64,000 nucleotides of DNA from Catellatospora paridis (lineage in GTDB: Bacteria > Actinomycetota > Actinomycetes > Mycobacteriales > Micromonosporaceae). This document shows positions 1 through 8,737 of the stretch, piece after piece. A program made the translations under genes and the position numbers. Under the pieces are notes generated by a model. The model had not been told where the DNA came from, searched no databases, and saw only the letters and a program-made list of their open reading frames with translations. Each line of letters begins with the position of its first letter. The first letter of the stretch is position 1. The DNA is taken from contig NZ_WBZD01000021.1 of assembly GCF_009720365.1 (NCBI RefSeq), positions 1 through 64,000 of the forward strand, given 5' to 3'.

Positions 1-1019
1 GGTCCGGTGCCGGAGCCGGAGATGGTGCCGGAGAACAGGGTCTGCGGGGAGGACCAGCCGTTGGGGTTGGTGGGGTCGCTGGAGGTGCGGTAGGAGAAGG
101 CGGGTCCGCCCCACTGGTATGCGAGGACCCAGATGTTGCGGGGCGCGAAGTAGAACAGCGACGGTGCGACGGTGGCCGACGACATGGTGTTCTGGCTGGC
201 CGAGGCCATGTCGGACCAGTTGGTGAGCAGGCTGAAGTTCATCGAGCCCCAGGTCGATCCGTTGTCGTGGGTGGTGGCGTAGACGAGTTGCCTGCCGTTG
301 TAGGGGGCGGTGGTGAAGTCCTTGAGCGAGACCCAGCCCGACTTCGGGGTCGCCAGCACACCCGTCGACGTCCAGCGGTAGCTCGAGGGAAGCGTGCACG
401 AGCCGCTGGGCGGTGGGCTGGAGGGCGGCGGGCTCGACGGCGGGGTGCTGCCGACCTGGACGAGCTGCCATTGCTGGTTGTTGCCGCCCCAGTCGTCGTA
501 CTGGACGATGTTGGCGCCGTCGGCGGTGGATGCGCCCTGGACTTCGAGGGCCTTGTTGCTGTGGCGGCTGATCAGGCGGACGTAGCCGCCGGCGGAGTCG
601 GCCAGGCGCCACTGCTGGTTGTTGCTGTTGTTGTCGGCCCACTGGACGATCGCGCCGCCGTTGGCGGTGGAGAAGTTGTAGACGTCGAGGACCTTGCCGG
701 AGTGGCGGGACTTGAGGCGGTAGTAGCCGCTGCCGGAGTCGACGAACTGCCATTGCTGGTTGTTGGCGGTGCCTCGGGTCCATTGGGTGATGCGGCCGCC
801 GTCGGCGGTGGAGAAGTTGTACACGTCGAGGGCTTTGCCGCTGTTGCGGTTGACCAGGATGTACCACGCGCCGGTGTCCACGGTGGCGGCCTGGGCACGG
901 TTGCCTGCCAGGGCGATCATGCCCGCGCTGACCAGGGCGGTGACCACTACGGTGATCAATGCCGCGCGCCAGGCTTGTCGCCGGGAGACGGGTGGCGTGA
1001 TGGTGCTGATGCCGGTCAC
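1..1019 (-). CDS. Secreted GH62 alpha-L-arabinofuranosidase with N-terminal ricin-type CBM13 (C-terminus beyond window)
   Basis: Predicted to remove arabinofuranosyl side chains from arabinoxylan outside the cell. The start is the GTG at 1019, preceded by AGGAGGA about 6 bases upstream; the nearby ATG runs straight into TGA. The protein opens with an Arg-containing signal peptide ending near NRAQA. A ricin B trefoil of about 130 residues follows, with three QxW-type repeats (NNQQWQF, NNQQWRL, NNQQWQL). After a Ser/Pro linker the GH62 domain begins, recognisable from [17 protein letters not shown] and [16 protein letters not shown]. The catalytic C-terminal part lies beyond position 1. The CBM13-GH62 order is common in actinobacterial xylanolytic enzymes. 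The family call is firm; substrate preference is inferred. Confidence 0.9.
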   Translation of the reverse strand, partial: MTGISTITPPVSRRQAWRAALITVVVTALVSAGMIALAGNRAQAATVDTGAWYILVNRNSGKALDVYNFSTADGGRITQWTRGTANNQQWQFVDSGSGYYRLKSRHSGKVLDVYNFSTANGGAIVQWADNNSNNQQWRLADSAGGYVRLISRHSNKALEVQGASTADGANIVQYDDWGGNNQQWQLVQVGSTPPSSPPPSSPPPSGSCTLPSSYRWTSTGVLATPKSGWVSLKDFTTAPYNGRQLVYATTHDNGSTWGSMNFSLLTNWSDMASASQNTMSSATVAPSLFYFAPRNIWVLAYQWGGPAFSYRTSSDPTNPNGWSSPQTLFSGTISGSGTG

Positions 1020-1143
1020 GGCATCCTCCTTCGTTGTCGGTGCGGCCAGTCGGCCGGTCGAGGACGCGGCGCAGCGCCGTGGGCCGGCCGATGAGTGCGG
1101 CCGTCCACGGATGCGGTTGCGAGGAAGATCACGGGGGGACTCA

Positions 1144-1280
1144 GTTATCGGTCACAAACGCACCATGGAGCACGTCATGAAAGACGTCGCCCTGCTCCGG
1201 ATGGTGCTGATGACGCTGTGACGCTCGTGTGTCCAGCCGTCCCGTCAGTCGAATGTGAACGATAACAACGCTGCCGTCAA
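1144..1280 (-). promoter_or_regulatory. Candidate promoter with repeated operator half-sites upstream of the GH62 gene
   Basis: GTTATCGGTCACA (1144-1156) and its near-perfect reverse complement TGTGAACGATAAC (1254-1266) lie 125 and 235 bases upstream of the GH62 start. On the minus strand a possible -35 TTGACG (1280-1275) and -10 CACATT (1257-1252) are 17 bases apart, with the distal site in the spacer. This looks like repression of a glycosidase gene, perhaps by a LacI-type regulator. The regulator is not in the window. The rest of the 1020-1392 gap shows nothing else. Confidence 0.45.
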
Positions 1281-1392
1281 TACCGGCGAAAATGTTTCGG
1301 AATGCGCGGCGCGCCTGACGGAACATCGGCCGACGTCAACGCACTTTCGTGCCGCCCGACCGGACACGACCCGGTCGGGCTGCTGCGGCGAG

Positions 1393-2931
1393 CTAACCCG
1401 CCAGCGGTGGCCGGATCCGGAAGGAACTGGCGGCGCGGAAGGCGGCGGTGCCGTCGGATTGGTCGACCCACAGCTCGCTGCCCCGTCGGTGCAGGAACCA
1501 GCCGGGATAGTTCGAGGATTCGAGCAGGACCGTCGTGACCGACGACCCGGGGCGTACGCAGAACGTGGCGTCCCCCTCGAAGAGCGCGGTGCCCTCGTTC
1601 GGGTTCAGCCGCAGCCGCCAGGACGCGTGGCGCAGGTAGCGGCCGTCCGGGCTGCGGAAGGAGAAGCACTTCGGATCGGCCAGGCCCGCCACGACCAGGA
1701 ACGTGGCCTGCTGACGGGCCGAGATGCCGCTGGCGCTCGACAGCGGGGTCAGCACGCCGAGGGCGGCGGTGGTCGTGACGAAGAGCCCGGTCCCGTCACC
1801 GGCCTCCAGCGAGGTCGGCCCGACCGCCAGCACCCGCGCCGGGCTCCGGGCGGGGCTCGGTGCAGCCGGGCTCGGGCTGGGGCGCCGGGGGGAGGGACTC
1901 GGCGGGTTCGCGGCGGCCGAGGATTGCGGAGCCGCGACCGGCGGGGGTGGCGGCGGCGCGGCTGTAGGCCAGGTCATCACGCCCAGTGTGCTGCCCGCGA
2001 TCACGGAACCCGTCACGGCGAGCGTCGCGATCGGATGAGCTGCCAGCGCCTTCGTCAGGTGCCCGAGCATGCCCGCTTTGGCGGCCCCGGTCAGCGCGGT
2101 CGCCGAGGCCGCCGTCGCCAGCCCGCCCTTGCCGAGCACGGCCGCGCTGAGCGCGATGGGGACGGGTAGCAGCGCGAGTCCGATGAGCAACTGCTCGGCG
2201 GCCGGCAACTCGTCGGCGGCCGGGGTGCAGGTGCGGCACGCCTGGACGTGCCGGGTCAGCCGCTTGCGCCAGGTCGCGCCCGGCACGCCGTCCCAGCTCG
2301 CCACGAGACCGTCGAGATCGAGGCAGCGGGGTCGGGCGTCGAGCGCCGCCATCAGGGCGCGACAGCCGTCGAACTGCCGGCGCATGCGCTGGACGCGCAC
2401 CCCGGCGTGGGCGACGCTGACCCCGATCGCGCTCGCCAGTTCGGTGCGCGTCAGCTGGCCGGCCACCTCCAGCCACCACAGTGACAGCAGCAGCCGGTCG
2501 TCGTGGTCGAGCCAGTGCGCGGCGCGTGCCGCCTGGCGTCGTTGCTGGGAGACGCCCAGCCGCAGCATCGTCAGCCCTTCGAAGGGCGCGTCCGCGTCAG
2601 GCGTGCCGACCAGGTCGGCCAGGTCGGCGGCGTGCCGGTCGGCGGTGCGCCTTCGGTGTAGATGGGTGCTGACCTGCCGGACGGCGATCGCGCCCAGCCA
2701 TGCGCGGAAGCTCTCCGGCGTGCGCAGTCCGCGCAGTTCTCGCACCGCGCGCAGCATGGAGTCCTGCACGACGTCGTCGGCGTCGTCCTCGGCGTCGAGG
2801 GCTCTGCGCGCGATGGTGTAGACGAACGGGAGATACGCCTCGATCAGGGTGTCGAGCGCCCGGCGGTCACCGGCCTGCGCTGCGACGACGAGCGCCGCCT
2901 CGTTCGAGTCGTTGGGTGGCATTCTCCGCAT
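1393..2931 (-). CDS. ECF-type sigma factor fused to zinc-finger-like motif, membrane region and C-terminal AbfB (CBM42) domain
   Basis: A 512-residue fusion. Residues about 15-85 are sigma region 2 (DDADDVVQDSMLRAVRELRGL). Residues about 140-190 are region 4 with a helix-turn-helix (LTRTELASAIGVSVAHAGVRVQRM). C203, H228, C232 and C235 form C-x24-H-x3-C-x2-C, close to the ZAS zinc motif of anti-sigma factors. Hydrophobic segments lie at about 243-264 and 299-320, followed by a Pro-rich linker. The last 135 residues are an AbfB beta-trefoil (FSFRSPDGRYLRHASWRLRL, YPGWFLHRRGSELWV), an arabinose-binding module. I infer a tethered sigma factor that senses an extracellular sugar. The ATG at 2922 is an alternative start, and an in-frame GTG lies at 3045. 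With two membrane segments the AbfB domain could face inward, so topology is uncertain. Confidence 0.8.
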   Translation of the reverse strand: MRRMPPNDSNEAALVVAAQAGDRRALDTLIEAYLPFVYTIARRALDAEDDADDVVQDSMLRAVRELRGLRTPESFRAWLGAIAVRQVSTHLHRRRTADRHAADLADLVGTPDADAPFEGLTMLRLGVSQQRRQAARAAHWLDHDDRLLLSLWWLEVAGQLTRTELASAIGVSVAHAGVRVQRMRRQFDGCRALMAALDARPRCLDLDGLVASWDGVPGATWRKRLTRHVQACRTCTPAADELPAAEQLLIGLALLPVPIALSAAVLGKGGLATAASATALTGAAKAGMLGHLTKALAAHPIATLAVTGSVIAGSTLGVMTWPTAAPPPPPPVAAPQSSAAANPPSPSPRRPSPSPAAPSPARSPARVLAVGPTSLEAGDGTGLFVTTTAALGVLTPLSSASGISARQQATFLVVAGLADPKCFSFRSPDGRYLRHASWRLRLNPNEGTALFEGDATFCVRPGSSVTTVLLESSNYPGWFLHRRGSELWVDQSDGTAAFRAASSFRIRPPLAG

Positions 2932-3058
2932 CGCTGTCGTCGGTGGATCGGGTGGTTGACTCTGACGGAGTTCCGGGCATCGCGTCAAGATGCCGGTGAC
3001 CGGCTGTGGAAGTTCGAGTTCCGGCCCATCGCGGTATGCGACCACCGAGCCATGCGTC

Positions 3059-3128
3059 GCATAACACTTCTTCGCGACAACTTTTCCCTGGGATGTGCTC
3101 GGAAGTCGAGTGCGGGAAAGTGTTATGC
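3059..3128. promoter_or_regulatory. Inverted repeat with 11-bp arms
   Basis: GCATAACACTT (3059-3069) is matched by AAGTGTTATGC (3118-3128), 48 bases apart. The sequence is AT-rich within a GC-rich genome. It lies upstream of the sigma/AbfB fusion and overlaps the stop codon of the possible small gene at 3123-3425. It could be a paired operator for the sigma gene or a long-loop terminator; the sequence does not decide. Confidence 0.4.
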
Positions 3129-3425
3129 AGATCCTGTATGGAAAGTCGCTGAAGAAGTTCTCATGCGGTTTCGAATGGCTTCCATGAGGGCCGCTCGCTG
3201 CTCATACTCCAGGTTTGCGGGTGATGAGGTGGCGGGAGAATGGTGGCGCCGGGCCGAGTTGACGAGTGCCTCTTGATAGCGGCGAAACATTCTGGCAATC
3301 TCGTCGAATATCGATAGGACCGGTCCCTGCCGGTCGGTGGCCGGATTTCGCCGAGCCGCCTGTGGATTCACGAAGTGCGTGCCGCGGTATGACAGGAGTG
3401 ACAGATATAGGCTGATATCGATCAA
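3123..3425 (-). CDS. Possible small hypothetical protein
   Basis: A 100-residue frame starting at TTG 3425, with an internal GTG also possible. I recognise no family. The C-terminal half (IFDEIARMFRRYQEALVNSA, then EQRAALMEAIRNRM) looks helical and protein-like. Base composition is less GC-rich than in neighbouring genes, and no clear ribosome-binding site precedes either start. It could be a recently acquired or decaying gene, or a chance frame. It lies just upstream of the sigma/AbfB fusion on the same strand. Confidence 0.3.
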   Translation of the reverse strand: MIDISLYLSLLSYRGTHFVNPQAARRNPATDRQGPVLSIFDEIARMFRRYQEALVNSARRHHSPATSSPANLEYEQRAALMEAIRNRMRTSSATFHTGSA

Positions 3426-3831
3426 AGTTTTCGAGGTCGCGTCGCCCCGCTCCCTCGTCTGCCGAGCCGTCCCGCCCCAGCCCTTCCCTACGACCTACCG
3501 CCCGACATCTCTCCCTACGACCGTCCCCACCTGCCACCGGGATGCGTGCCGACTGCTGCTCGGAATGCGTGGTGGCGACGTTCCACGGTCTGGCGCGCGA
3601 CGAAGGCCGGCCCATGGAACTGCTGATCGCCTGCGAGGGCTGTGTTGCCCGCTGCGCGGAAACGGACTGGGCCGCGCCTGGCGCGCCACGCCGGGCATCG
3701 GGGAGCGCCCCGAGTCGCTCGACCCGACCGCGTGCCGGGCGCTTTATTATGCTTTCACGGCATCTGGACCGTTCTGACGTGCCGGGAACGGCGTTCGCCG
3801 GTCGACACGAGACAAGATCAGCCGCTTATTC
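3426..3831. other. Intergenic stretch without a convincing gene
   Basis: Frames in both strands have poor codon bias and no ribosome-binding sites. A Cys-rich frame from ATG 3542 (CSECVVATFHGL, then ACEGCVARC) is suggestive of a small metal-binding protein but loses coherence after about 45 codons. The plausible continuation, GIGERPESLDPTACRALYYA, lies in another frame, so this could be a frameshifted remnant. Confidence 0.3.
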
Positions 3832-3867
3832 TTGACTCATTCCAGAAAGCCGACCAGACTACGGGAC
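3832..3867 (+). promoter_or_regulatory. furA-katG promoter, leaderless type
   Basis: -35 TTGACT (3832-3837) and -10 CAGACT (3855-3860) have a 17-base spacer. The block TTATTCTTGACTCATTCC closely resembles the FurA-regulated furA promoter of mycobacteria as I recall it. Transcription would begin about one base from the GTG at 3868, so the message is probably leaderless and FurA-autoregulated. Confidence 0.75.
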
Positions 3868-4308
3868 GTGCCCGCGACTCTGGACTTCGAGCAGATGCTG
3901 CGCGGAGTCGCGTTGCGCGTGACCCGGCCACGGGTCGCGGTGCTGGGCGCGGTCCTCGCGCACCCGCACGCCGACACCGACTCGATCATCGGCGCGGTGC
4001 GCCGCGGCCTGCCCGAGGTGTCCCACCAGGCCGTGTACGACTCACTGCAGGCGCTGACGGCCGCGGGCCTGGTGCGACGCATCCAGCCGGCCGGCTCCGT
4101 GGCCCGCTACGAGTCCCGGGTCGGTGACAACCACCACCACATGGTCTGCCGGGAGTGCGGGCTCATCGCCGACGTCGACTGCGCCGTCGGCGACGCGCCC
4201 TGCCTGACCGCGTCGGACGGCAACGGCTTCTCGGTCGACGAGGCCGAGGTCGTCTTCTGGGGCCGGTGTCCCGGCTGTTCCACCGCAGGCAGTTCCCGAT
4301 CCACCTGA
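3868..4308 (+). CDS. furA: Fur-family peroxide-responsive regulator FurA
   Basis: A 146-residue regulator. Winged helix at about 15-85 (VSHQAVYDSLQALTAAGLVRRI), then the metal-binding HHHMVCRECGLIADVDC and a C-terminal CPGC. Fur-family proteins of this subgroup bind upstream of themselves and repress catalase-peroxidase genes until oxidised. The neighbour katG begins 24 bases downstream on the same strand, so the two form an operon. I chose GTG 3868 because it lies immediately after the -10 box. The longer frame from TTG 3832 would start inside the -35 element and cannot be translated from that promoter. Confidence 0.9.
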   Translation: MPATLDFEQMLRGVALRVTRPRVAVLGAVLAHPHADTDSIIGAVRRGLPEVSHQAVYDSLQALTAAGLVRRIQPAGSVARYESRVGDNHHHMVCRECGLIADVDCAVGDAPCLTASDGNGFSVDEAEVVFWGRCPGCSTAGSSRST

Positions 4309-6561
<2,253 letters not shown>

Positions 6562-6569
6562 TCCTGACG

Positions 6570-6612
6570 ACGACGAAGCCCGCCGACGATCGACGTCGGC
6601 GGGCTTCGTCGT
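6570..6612. terminator. Terminator hairpin after katG
   Basis: Perfect 18-bp arms (6570-6587 and 6595-6612) around a 7-base loop. It lies between katG and the convergent gene ending at 6626, so it can serve both. Confidence 0.85.
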
Positions 6613-6625
6613 GCCGGAGCGGACG

Positions 6626-7327
6626 TCAGTACTTCATGACGCAGTACACGACCGTCGGGTGGGTGAACCGGTACCAGTGGTTCCACTTGTAGTCCTTGGT
6701 GCACTTGTCGCCGTTCGCACCGCCGGGCACGATGTCGACGATGTGCACGGTGCCCTTGTCCTTGCACTTGGTCGCGGCGACGGCGAAGTCGGTCTCCGTC
6801 GGCAGCTTGTAGCAGTAGTTGCGCACCAGGTACAGCTCCAGGCAGAGCCGGTAGCCGCCGGTGGTGATCCAGGCCCCGTCCGGGTCGGAGCAGGTGCCCT
6901 GCGCCCGGTCGATGGACAGGACCCGGTAGGTCCCGCTCGAGCCGTTGCAGTTGCCGAGCCCGAGGAAGGCGCCCTTCACGTCCACGGAGATGCAGTCCCC
7001 GACGGCGGCCGGCGCGGGCAGCGCGGCCTCGGTCGTCGGGACCACCTCGGGCGGGGAGTACAGGTCGGACGGGGCAGGGCGGCCGGTCTGCTGTGTCGAC
7101 AGCGACGGCCCGCCCGCAGCGGGGCTCTCGTCGTCGTTGAGGTAGTTGTAGGCCAAGCCGCCCCCGCAGAGGCCGACCAGGCACAGCACCACCACGCCCG
7201 CGATCAGGCCGATGATGAGAGGCGTGTTGTTCTTCTTCGGCGGTGGCGGCGGGGCGCCCACGCCCGGTTCCCAGGGGGCGGCGCCCGGGTAGCCGGGGGG
7301 ATTCGGCGGTGGAGGCAGCGTCACCAC
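6626..7327 (-). CDS. Pro-rich single-pass membrane protein with Cys-rich extracellular domain
   Basis: A 233-residue protein. The first 33 residues are proline-rich and cytoplasmic in type (PPPPNPPGYPG). One membrane segment follows (TPLIIGLIAGVVVLCLVGLCGGG), then a low-complexity Ser/Pro/Thr stretch and a C-terminal domain with seven or more Cys that probably form disulphides outside the cell. This plan (Pro-rich tail, TM, Cys-rich LppU-like domain) is common in actinomycetes with unknown function. GTG 7327 begins the frame and is followed by a second GTG. It is convergent with katG. Confidence 0.75.
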   Translation of the reverse strand: MVTLPPPPNPPGYPGAAPWEPGVGAPPPPPKKNNTPLIIGLIAGVVVLCLVGLCGGGLAYNYLNDDESPAAGGPSLSTQQTGRPAPSDLYSPPEVVPTTEAALPAPAAVGDCISVDVKGAFLGLGNCNGSSGTYRVLSIDRAQGTCSDPDGAWITTGGYRLCLELYLVRNYCYKLPTETDFAVAATKCKDKGTVHIVDIVPGGANGDKCTKDYKWNHWYRFTHPTVVYCVMKY

Positions 7328-7495
7328 TGGAGTTTCACATGTGCGGGCAACGATGCGCCAAGCACGTCATCCACATCGGACGCCCGTCACACCGGCCCGT
7401 CGCGAGCCTGGCCCGGCGGTCTCCCGTGTCACCCGGTCAGCCGGCGGGAGCACCCGCGGTTAGCCCCCCGCCTGGTCAGCAGGCACACTTCGGGG

Positions 7496-8122
7496 GTGAC
7501 CGACGATCTCGCCGCGGTGGCCGCGCTGCACGACCCGGTGCGCCGGGCGCTCTACGACTACGTCGCGGCCCAGGGCCGGGCGGTCGGGCGCAACGAGGCC
7601 GCCCAGCAGACGGGGATCTCGCGTACCCTCGCCGCCTTTCACCTGGACAAGCTCGCCGAGGCCGGCCTGCTGGAGGTCGACTTCATGCGGCTGACCGAGG
7701 CCAGGCCCGGGCCGGGCGGCGGGCGTCCGGCGAAGGTCTACCGCCGGGGGAGCATCGCGCGGACGGTCACCCTGCCCCATCGCGACTACGAGCAGCTCGC
7801 GGCGCTGCTGGCCGAGGCGGTGCACGACACGGCCGCGGACGACCGCGCGGTGGCGGCGGCCGGCGCGGCCGGCGCGCGCCTGCACGAGCCCGGCGCGTGG
7901 CTGTCGACGCTGCGGGCGCGCGGCTACGAGCCCTATCCCGACGGTGACCGGGTGCGTCTGCGCAACTGTCCCTTCCGGCAGGTCGCGCAGGCGCAGCCGC
8001 TGCTCGTGTGCTCGATGAACCTGGCGCTGTGCCAGGGGATCGCGGGTGGGGACGCGACCGCGGAACTGGATCCGCGGCCGGACGAGTGCTGCGTCTCGTT
8101 TTCTAAAAACAAATCCCGTTGA
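7496..8122 (+). CDS. HTH regulator with C-terminal cysteine cluster, SufR/ArsR-like
   Basis: A 208-residue protein. The N-terminal winged helix (about 5-80) resembles ArsR/SufR proteins: LHDPVRRALYDYVAAQG, then GISRTLAAFHLDKLAEAGLL. The C-terminal half carries NCPFRQ, VCSMNLALC and a terminal ECC, a spacing like that of regulators that bind an iron-sulphur cluster. I infer a redox- or iron-sensing repressor. GTG 7496 is the first start giving a complete winged helix. The next gene begins 32 bases downstream and may be its target or partner. Confidence 0.75.
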   Translation: MTDDLAAVAALHDPVRRALYDYVAAQGRAVGRNEAAQQTGISRTLAAFHLDKLAEAGLLEVDFMRLTEARPGPGGGRPAKVYRRGSIARTVTLPHRDYEQLAALLAEAVHDTAADDRAVAAAGAAGARLHEPGAWLSTLRARGYEPYPDGDRVRLRNCPFRQVAQAQPLLVCSMNLALCQGIAGGDATAELDPRPDECCVSFSKNKSR

Positions 8123-8154
8123 CATAGACACCGGGCGGATGGTCCCCTCGATCC

Positions 8155-8607
8155 ATGCATCTCGCGCAGCTGAACGTCGGGCGGCTGGTCGCCCCGCTCG
8201 ACGCCCCGGAGGTGGCCGAATTCGTCGCCCTCCTCGAACCGATCAACGCGCTGGCCGACGACGCGCCCGGATTCGTGTGGCGGTTCACGGCGTCGGACAC
8301 CGACTCCGCGGTGGCCTACCGGCACGACTCCGGTGACGACCTGCTGATCAACATGTCGGTCTGGCGTACCCGGCAGGACCTGTGGAACTACGTCTACCGG
8401 ACCCGCCACCTCGCCGTGTTGCAGCGGCGCAGGGAGTGGTTTGCGCGGACGGTCGAGGTGCACAGCGTGATGTGGTGGGTGCCGGACGGGCACCTGCCGA
8501 CCGCGGCGCAGGGCCTGGCGCGGCTCGCCCGGCTCGCCGAGCACGGTCCCGGGCCGGACGCGTTCACCTTCAAGGACTTCCACGAGCCGTCCGGCACGCC
8601 CGCCTGA
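8155..8607 (+). CDS. DUF3291 family protein
   Basis: A 150-residue cytoplasmic protein starting MHLAQLNVGRL and ending near FKDFHEPSG, matching the DUF3291 fold, which is related to antibiotic-monooxygenase-like ferredoxin folds. It is Trp-rich in the middle (MSVWRTRQDLWNYVYRTRH and VMWWVPDGH), typical of the family. Function is unknown. It is probably transcribed with the upstream Cys-rich regulator. TTGACA at 8119-8124 could be a -35, but I see no good -10. Confidence 0.8.
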   Translation: MHLAQLNVGRLVAPLDAPEVAEFVALLEPINALADDAPGFVWRFTASDTDSAVAYRHDSGDDLLINMSVWRTRQDLWNYVYRTRHLAVLQRRREWFARTVEVHSVMWWVPDGHLPTAAQGLARLARLAEHGPGPDAFTFKDFHEPSGTPA

Positions 8608-8737
8608 TCGAGGCCCGGCACCGCGCCGAGGGGGACCGGAACGCGCCGCCCCGCGTGCCGATTTACGCCTGATCTGCCTGAATCAGTCACTTCGGTGGCT
8701 GAACCAGGGCAGATTGGTCGCAAGGAGAGGAGCCGGG

